Shown here one piece after another: positions 59,409 to 64,000 of a stretch of 64,000 bases of DNA; the stretch's first letter is position 1, and each line of letters opens with the position of its first letter. The position numbers and the translations under genes were made by a program. Below the pieces are notes generated by a model that worked only from the letters and a program-made list of their open reading frames with translations, did no database searches and was not told the DNA's origin. Origin of the DNA: Gemmatimonadota bacterium (GTDB lineage Bacteria; Gemmatimonadota; Gemmatimonadetes; Gemmatimonadales; Gemmatimonadaceae). The DNA lies in the NCBI GenBank assembly GCA_003134685.1, contig PLCA01000013.1, positions 106,373 to 170,372 on the forward strand. The letters are read 5' to 3'.

Positions 59409-59933
59409 TCATGACCGGACAATGCGTTTCCTCGCAATGCGCTTCCTTCGTTCGTACAGGAGGATGACGGGAAGGTAGAAGGAGATGTCGGCAGCGAATT
59501 TCCCCGCTATCAGCCCAAGTCGCGGCCCGATCAGTCGCATGCCGACTCCCATGGCAAATGGCCGAATCACAAAGGTATCTAGGAATGCGGAGGGCCCGAA
59601 CTCGGCGAGCAGACCCACCGTGATCTTACCGGCGTCGCGGACGCCGAGCAATCGACCAGCCGCACGCGCTCCACGTGCCGCAGCCAAGTAGTCCCGCAAG
59701 ATGATGACGGAGGAGTAGCCGAAGCTCTCACCCAAAGCGCCGCCGTAAGCAGCCGCGATCCCGTTCCCAGTGACCCGACGAACGGTGACCGACGCGAGCA
59801 GTGCGCAGCTGACGCCAGCGCACTCGGCGAGCCCATAGCGGTGCAGCCAATCGGAGAGTTTCGCGCGCAGGGTTTCTCCCTGATGCTCCGTGGAGGCTGC
59901 AACCCCCCCGGCATTCCTTGTGTGGACACGCAT
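59409..59933 (-). CDS. Hypothetical membrane protein
   Basis: Several hydrophobic segments; internal ATG at 59933 abuts the upstream DUF2147 gene. Confidence 0.55.
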   Translation of the reverse strand: MRVHTRNAGGVAASTEHQGETLRAKLSDWLHRYGLAECAGVSCALLASVTVRRVTGNGIAAAYGGALGESFGYSSVIILRDYLAAARGARAAGRLLGVRDAGKITVGLLAEFGPSAFLDTFVIRPFAMGVGMRLIGPRLGLIAGKFAADISFYLPVILLYERRKRIARKRIVRS

Positions 59934-60418
59934 TACTCGACGCGTGTCCACGTTTGCGACCTGCCGAGAAACGAGAAGCCGACGAATCCTCTCACGATCA
60001 GCTTCTTGCCATCGTCGATGAGCCTCATCTTCGCTTTGTAGATCCTTCCATTGTCCGGGTCTAGGATTGCGCCCCCATTCCACTCGTTGCCGTCGGGACG
60101 CATGCCCCACAGAATCTGCATGCCGAGTATCGGTTGACCTTTTCTGCTACCCGTGCACTGCCTGCAGAACCGGTCCGCTGAGTCGACGGAGACGAGGAGC
60201 TCTCTGACCGTGCCGACCAGATAGCCCCCGCTTTTGCTGATCTCGATGATTGCGGTCGGCTTTCCGTCAACGTCGCTGACGGTACGCCAGAAACCAATGG
60301 GACCAGCCTGCGCCCTCAACGGTGTCGCAAGTATTGCGACGAGAAAAATAAGCACAACAGATCGGAACAATTGCGGGTAGCCTCGCGCTCGGTGCCTAGA
60401 CGGTGAATGAAGCTTCAT
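59933..60418 (-). CDS. DUF2147 domain-containing exported protein
   Basis: GFWRTVSDVDGKPTAIIEISKSGGYLVGTVREL; GMQILWGMRPDGNEWNGGAILDPDNGRIYKAKMRL. Confidence 0.85.
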   Translation of the reverse strand: MKLHSPSRHRARGYPQLFRSVVLIFLVAILATPLRAQAGPIGFWRTVSDVDGKPTAIIEISKSGGYLVGTVRELLVSVDSADRFCRQCTGSRKGQPILGMQILWGMRPDGNEWNGGAILDPDNGRIYKAKMRLIDDGKKLIVRGFVGFSFLGRSQTWTRVE

Positions 60419-60678
60419 ACTCGCGCGCTATGTCAACATCAATATCGAGGCCTAGTTCAGGTTGTCATCCCTGAGAGCACTCCACGGCCGCTCCCCAGAC
60501 CGATAGGAAATCGACAGTTTGGGTGATATGAAATCAGCATGTCGGAAATTGACGAATTGAGGTACGGTATGGTGAGCCAAAAGGAGGTAGTCGCGCGAAA
60601 AGGTCATCGTGCGATTCTGGCGCACGGGGCTAAAGCGTCATTTACGACCCGCTAATCGGGTCCTGCAAAGGAGACAAC

Positions 60679-61227
60679 GTGAGAAAACTCGGAATTCCAG
60701 CAGCGGCAATGATGGCATGCGCGGCGTTCGCGCCCGCGAGGATCGCGAACGCGCAAGTCGCGACGATTCTCAAGCCGATTCAGGTCGGCGTCGCGGCGGG
60801 GGCGGCCATCCCGGTCAGCGACCTTGGCAATAGTTTCAGTACCGGTTTCAACGTCACCGGGACGATTGGGATAAATGTGCCGCTGTTACCAATCGGATTC
60901 AGGATCGACGCGGCGTACAATCAGTTCAGCTCGAAGGGCACCTCGAACGTGAGCGCGAAGATCGCCGGCGTGTCCGGAAACGTCGTATTCGGTATTCCGG
61001 GCGCGGTGATCATCTCGCCGTATCTCATTGGAGGCGTCGGCTACTATCGCGTGTCCAGTAGCCTGACGGGGAGCGCGGCGTCGAACAACGTCGGCTTCAA
61101 CGCGGGTGCGGGTGTCAAGATTCCGCTCCTGGTGTTCTCGACATTCATCGAGGCACGCTACAACCGGGTTTCCGAGAGCGGCGGATCAGCGAGCTTCATT
61201 CCGGTTACCGTCGGGGTGATGTTCTAG
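60679..61227 (+). CDS. Outer membrane beta-barrel protein
   Basis: Signal peptide; alternating beta-barrel pattern; terminal aromatic (VGVMF). Confidence 0.75.
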   Translation: MRKLGIPAAAMMACAAFAPARIANAQVATILKPIQVGVAAGAAIPVSDLGNSFSTGFNVTGTIGINVPLLPIGFRIDAAYNQFSSKGTSNVSAKIAGVSGNVVFGIPGAVIISPYLIGGVGYYRVSSSLTGSAASNNVGFNAGAGVKIPLLVFSTFIEARYNRVSESGGSASFIPVTVGVMF

Positions 61228-61242
61228 ATCTGCAACTGAAGA

Positions 61243-62082
61243 CTACCTGGTCGACTTTTTCCGGGTCGACTTTGTTCGCGACACAGCGCTTGTGAGCGAG
61301 AGTGGAAAGGTTTTCCGCACTCTGGATACCATGCTCCGCGAGAGTTCTCCAATCCGTAATGACGATCCCGGCGCCGGCGTGTCGCAGCGCGTCCCCCACG
61401 GGTCGAGGATGAGTGAGCCGCCGCTGTATTCCAGCCCGTCGCCAACGCCGATCCGGTTGACTGCCACGACATAGCACTGATTCTCGATCGCACGTGCCTC
61501 GGTGAGAACTTCCCAGTGCCGCTGCCGGGCGGACGGCCAGTTTGCGATGATGACGCAGGCATCGACCTCGGCGGCCACTTCACGAAATAGCTCGGGAAAC
61601 CGGAGGTCGAAGCACACGAAAAGACCTACCGAGAATCCGCCCAGCTTGATCACACAGGGCCTCGTGCCGGCAGAATAGACCGTCGTCTCCTTTGCGTACC
61701 CAAAGAGCCGTTGCTTGTCGTAGGTCGCGACGAGCGACCCATCCGGCGCGAACGCGAGCGCTGAATTGAGATACTGTCCTTTCCGCCGCATGGAGAGTCC
61801 GGCGACTAACCAGAGATGATGTTCGGCGGCCAGTGCTGAAAGAGCGCGAGACGAGGGACCGTCCGGCGGCTCGGCAAATTTGTCCGCTTCCATGGTGAAC
61901 CCGCTCGCGCACATCTCGGGGAGAACGAGAAGGTCGGCACCGGCGGCGCGGGCCTGCTGCGCAACTACACGCGCCCTCGCGAGCGATTGTACGGGGTCAT
62001 GCCAACCGATGTCGTATTCGCCAAGCGCGACGATGAGTTGGTCGGCGGAGCTGAGATCTTTCGATTTCGTTCGCAAGTGCAT
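61243..62082 (-). CDS. Carbon-nitrogen hydrolase (nitrilase family)
   Basis: DLLVLPEMCASGF; LFVCFDLRFPELFREVA; ATG at 62082 preferred over the track start. Confidence 0.88.
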   Translation of the reverse strand: MHLRTKSKDLSSADQLIVALGEYDIGWHDPVQSLARARVVAQQARAAGADLLVLPEMCASGFTMEADKFAEPPDGPSSRALSALAAEHHLWLVAGLSMRRKGQYLNSALAFAPDGSLVATYDKQRLFGYAKETTVYSAGTRPCVIKLGGFSVGLFVCFDLRFPELFREVAAEVDACVIIANWPSARQRHWEVLTEARAIENQCYVVAVNRIGVGDGLEYSGGSLILDPWGTRCDTPAPGSSLRIGELSRSMVSRVRKTFPLSLTSAVSRTKSTRKKSTR

Positions 62083-62097
62083 TGAGATTAAGATATG

Positions 62098-62130
62098 AAA
62101 AAAACCCCGCGACATACTCGCGGGGTTTTT
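62098..62130. terminator. Rho-independent terminator
   Basis: aaaaaaaccccgcga-catac-tcgcggggttttt. Confidence 0.92.
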
Positions 62131-62163
62131 CGGATCTGAGGCGCCAACCGCGACCGGGCTACG

Positions 62164-62919
62164 CTACTTTACGCCCGCCGCTGCTGCCAGTTTGCCACCC
62201 GCCACAGTTGTCAGTCCGCCACCGGCCGCTGCCGTCATTCTAGCGAGAACGGCATGCAACGCGACGAACTCCGGGGGCGGGTGAGCGAGGAACGAGGCCG
62301 ACGCCGATTGGACGAAGGTATTGTAGTCGGCGATCGCGGTCGGGAGCCAATCGGGATTATACGCGAGGCCCGACAGGCTTCTCATGAGCGGCGGAAGTGT
62401 GGATTCCGCGCTGGGACCAGCTACAGCGAGCGGCTCCGAAAGCCGAGCGAAGTTGGCCTCGAGGCGCTCCTCGACCGCGGCTGCCGTCCTCCCCTCTGGG
62501 GTGTCGAGCTGCGATGCCAAGCTGGTCGTTGCGCCGCTCCTGGTGAGGACTGCGTAAACCTTCACCTGGGCGGAGACGGGGATGGACGCTCCGCTGGAGC
62601 TGGTGAGGGTGCCACTGGCAAGAGCGGTGACAACCTCGGCAGTCGTCGCTGTCAGCAGGGAAGAGTTTCCGTGATTCTCCCCCTTGCCCCCCTTGTCCCC
62701 TTTGTTCCCCTTGTCCCCCTTGTCCCCCTTGTCCCCCTTGTCAGACCCATTGTCGTCCGGACCACCCTTGTCAGACCCATTGTCGTCCGGACCGCCTTTG
62801 TCCGATTGTCCGTGACCTCCCTTGCCGCCCCCTTTATCGATGCCGTTTTTCTGGGCGAGGACCGGCGATACGACCCACAGCATGAGGGCGTAAAGGAGGA
62901 GAGCGATTTTGATTTTCAT
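62164..62919 (-). CDS. Secreted protein with collagen-like Gly-rich repeats
   Basis: Signal peptide then DKGGPDDNGSDKGGPDDNGSDKGDKGDKGDKGNKGDKGGKGENHG. Confidence 0.75.
   Translation of the reverse strand: MKIKIALLLYALMLWVVSPVLAQKNGIDKGGGKGGHGQSDKGGPDDNGSDKGGPDDNGSDKGDKGDKGDKGNKGDKGGKGENHGNSSLLTATTAEVVTALASGTLTSSSGASIPVSAQVKVYAVLTRSGATTSLASQLDTPEGRTAAAVEERLEANFARLSEPLAVAGPSAESTLPPLMRSLSGLAYNPDWLPTAIADYNTFVQSASASFLAHPPPEFVALHAVLARMTAAAGGGLTTVAGGKLAAAAGVK
62686..62800. repeat. Coding tandem repeats: 9 bp (GACAAGGGG-type) and 27 bp units
   Basis: cccttgtcc reiterated; cccttgtcagacccattgtcgtccggacc twice. Confidence 0.9.
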
Positions 62920-63758
62920 TGTGCTGTCCGGTTAGGGAAGACCATGTTGCGGACCTGAGCGAATCTGAATCCGAGGCCGACACCGAGAATGAACCGTGGG
63001 CCATCGCCCGCGGAGTGGGTCAGGTCGGCAAAGCCAGGCAGTATGAAGAGGGGCAGTCGTGCGAATGGAACGATGGACGCGGCGAGCGCGAGGTTCTGAC
63101 CGGCCCAGTCCGCGATGAGCGATACTGGCTCGGCGACACGGACGCCGACGCTTCCGAACACGTTCACACGATGAATGTCGTTGTCGATGTTGTATTCAGT
63201 CCGGAACCGGCCTCCGCCGAGACCTGCGGAAACGGTAACGCGCTTGTAGGCCGAGCTGACCACGCCGAAGATGCTGGTCCCGCCGTCGAGCCCTTTGGTT
63301 CTGATCGCGTCCTCCCATCCCGCGGCGACCGCAAAGTTGCCGGGCAGATTGCGATGCAACTTGAAGCTGAAGCTGCTGTGATTGCCGAAGCCTGAGCGGA
63401 CCGTGGAGAAAGAAGTGATATCACCTTCAAATCCGATATTGTCATCGGAATTGCCAAGACCGAAGCCGGCAAACACGGCACCATCGGGCAGGTTTTTCGT
63501 ATAGCGGACTCGCCCCTCAAAACCCGCTCCGAGAAATCCGTCGCCCCAATCCGCGCCATACGCGGTGGGTGATTGCGCGCTGGTTCCCGGTGCTTCGCGA
63601 GAACGAGAAGCGGCTGCCGCTTCTCTGACTACTGTTGGGGGCACCGGAAGCAGATAGCTGTTCCTCAAGCTATCCACGTTCTGCGCGCCAAGACTACCCG
63701 CTGCGACGAGAAGCGCGATAAGAAGTACTGACGATTTTGTACGATCTGAAACTGCCAT
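62916..63758 (-). CDS. Predicted outer membrane / exported protein
   Basis: Signal-like N-terminus MAVSDRTKSSVLLIALLVAAGSLGA; barrel-like alternation. Confidence 0.6.
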   Translation of the reverse strand: MAVSDRTKSSVLLIALLVAAGSLGAQNVDSLRNSYLLPVPPTVVREAAAASRSREAPGTSAQSPTAYGADWGDGFLGAGFEGRVRYTKNLPDGAVFAGFGLGNSDDNIGFEGDITSFSTVRSGFGNHSSFSFKLHRNLPGNFAVAAGWEDAIRTKGLDGGTSIFGVVSSAYKRVTVSAGLGGGRFRTEYNIDNDIHRVNVFGSVGVRVAEPVSLIADWAGQNLALAASIVPFARLPLFILPGFADLTHSAGDGPRFILGVGLGFRFAQVRNMVFPNRTAQ

Positions 63759-63806
63759 GCGTTCCTCCCGGGTAAGTCGTCTGGCTTGGCCGACGATCAA
63801 GCGAAG

Positions 63807-64000
63807 CTAAACAGCACCGTTCATACTGAGCACCGTTGGCACGGTCTTCATCAGTATCGTGAAATCCTTGAGCAGCGACCAATCGGTGAGGTATTCAGTC
63901 TCGAGTGCGACTATCTCATCGAAGCTCGTGATGCGACTTCGCCCCGAGACTTGCCAGGGTCCTGTGATCCCCGGCTTCATGTCGAAGCGCGTGTAGTTGT
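63807..64000 (-). CDS. Bacterial sugar transferase, C-terminal fragment running off the window
   Basis: Reverse-strand translation NYTRFDMKPGITGPWQVSGRSRITSFDEIVALETEYLTDWSLLKDFTILMKTVPTVLSMNGAV-stop; missing from the ORF track. Confidence 0.88.
   Translation of the reverse strand, partial: NYTRFDMKPGITGPWQVSGRSRITSFDEIVALETEYLTDWSLLKDFTILMKTVPTVLSMNGAV

Noticed and set aside
62254-62958. Plus-strand 234 aa ORF over the collagen-like gene
   Set aside because: Mirror of the DKG repeat (VPLVPLVPLVPL); the minus strand has signal peptide and terminator support.

Overview
High-GC bacterial chromosomal window, densely coding. Gene content and synteny suggest a Gemmatimonadota-like genome, but that is inference only. 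Most of the window is housekeeping: heme/siroheme genes, a tol cluster, tatC and tatA, lptD, a hut operon, aroQ/accB/pilT/accC, ftsK, recA-recX-alaS, asparaginase, cca, rarA, hflX and envelope genes. I saw no rRNA, tRNA, CRISPR array, prophage or transposase. The accessory signal is in a few intergenic zones: (i) a Uma2-family gene between recX and alaS, flanked by two ~450 bp direct repeats that each carry four alternating copies of a GAGGGNGTCCTC-like motif; (ii) a four-helix-bundle/S23-type ORF inside a 48 bp terminal inverted repeat (2 mismatches), an architecture like a 23S rRNA intervening sequence but outside rRNA, with a solo copy of the same arm 23 kb away and related structured elements in other gaps; (iii) four genes beside such repeats (recX, a histidine kinase, yraN, ppiD) whose last codons plus stop are imperfectly duplicated nearby, largely with synonymous or conservative changes; (iv) Xre/MbcA-RES and AbrB-PIN toxin-antitoxin modules with visible palindromic operators; (v) gmd and hflX (and perhaps ftsK) whose homologous N-termini lack a canonical start codon. 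All family calls were made by eye from translated sequence; no database search was run.
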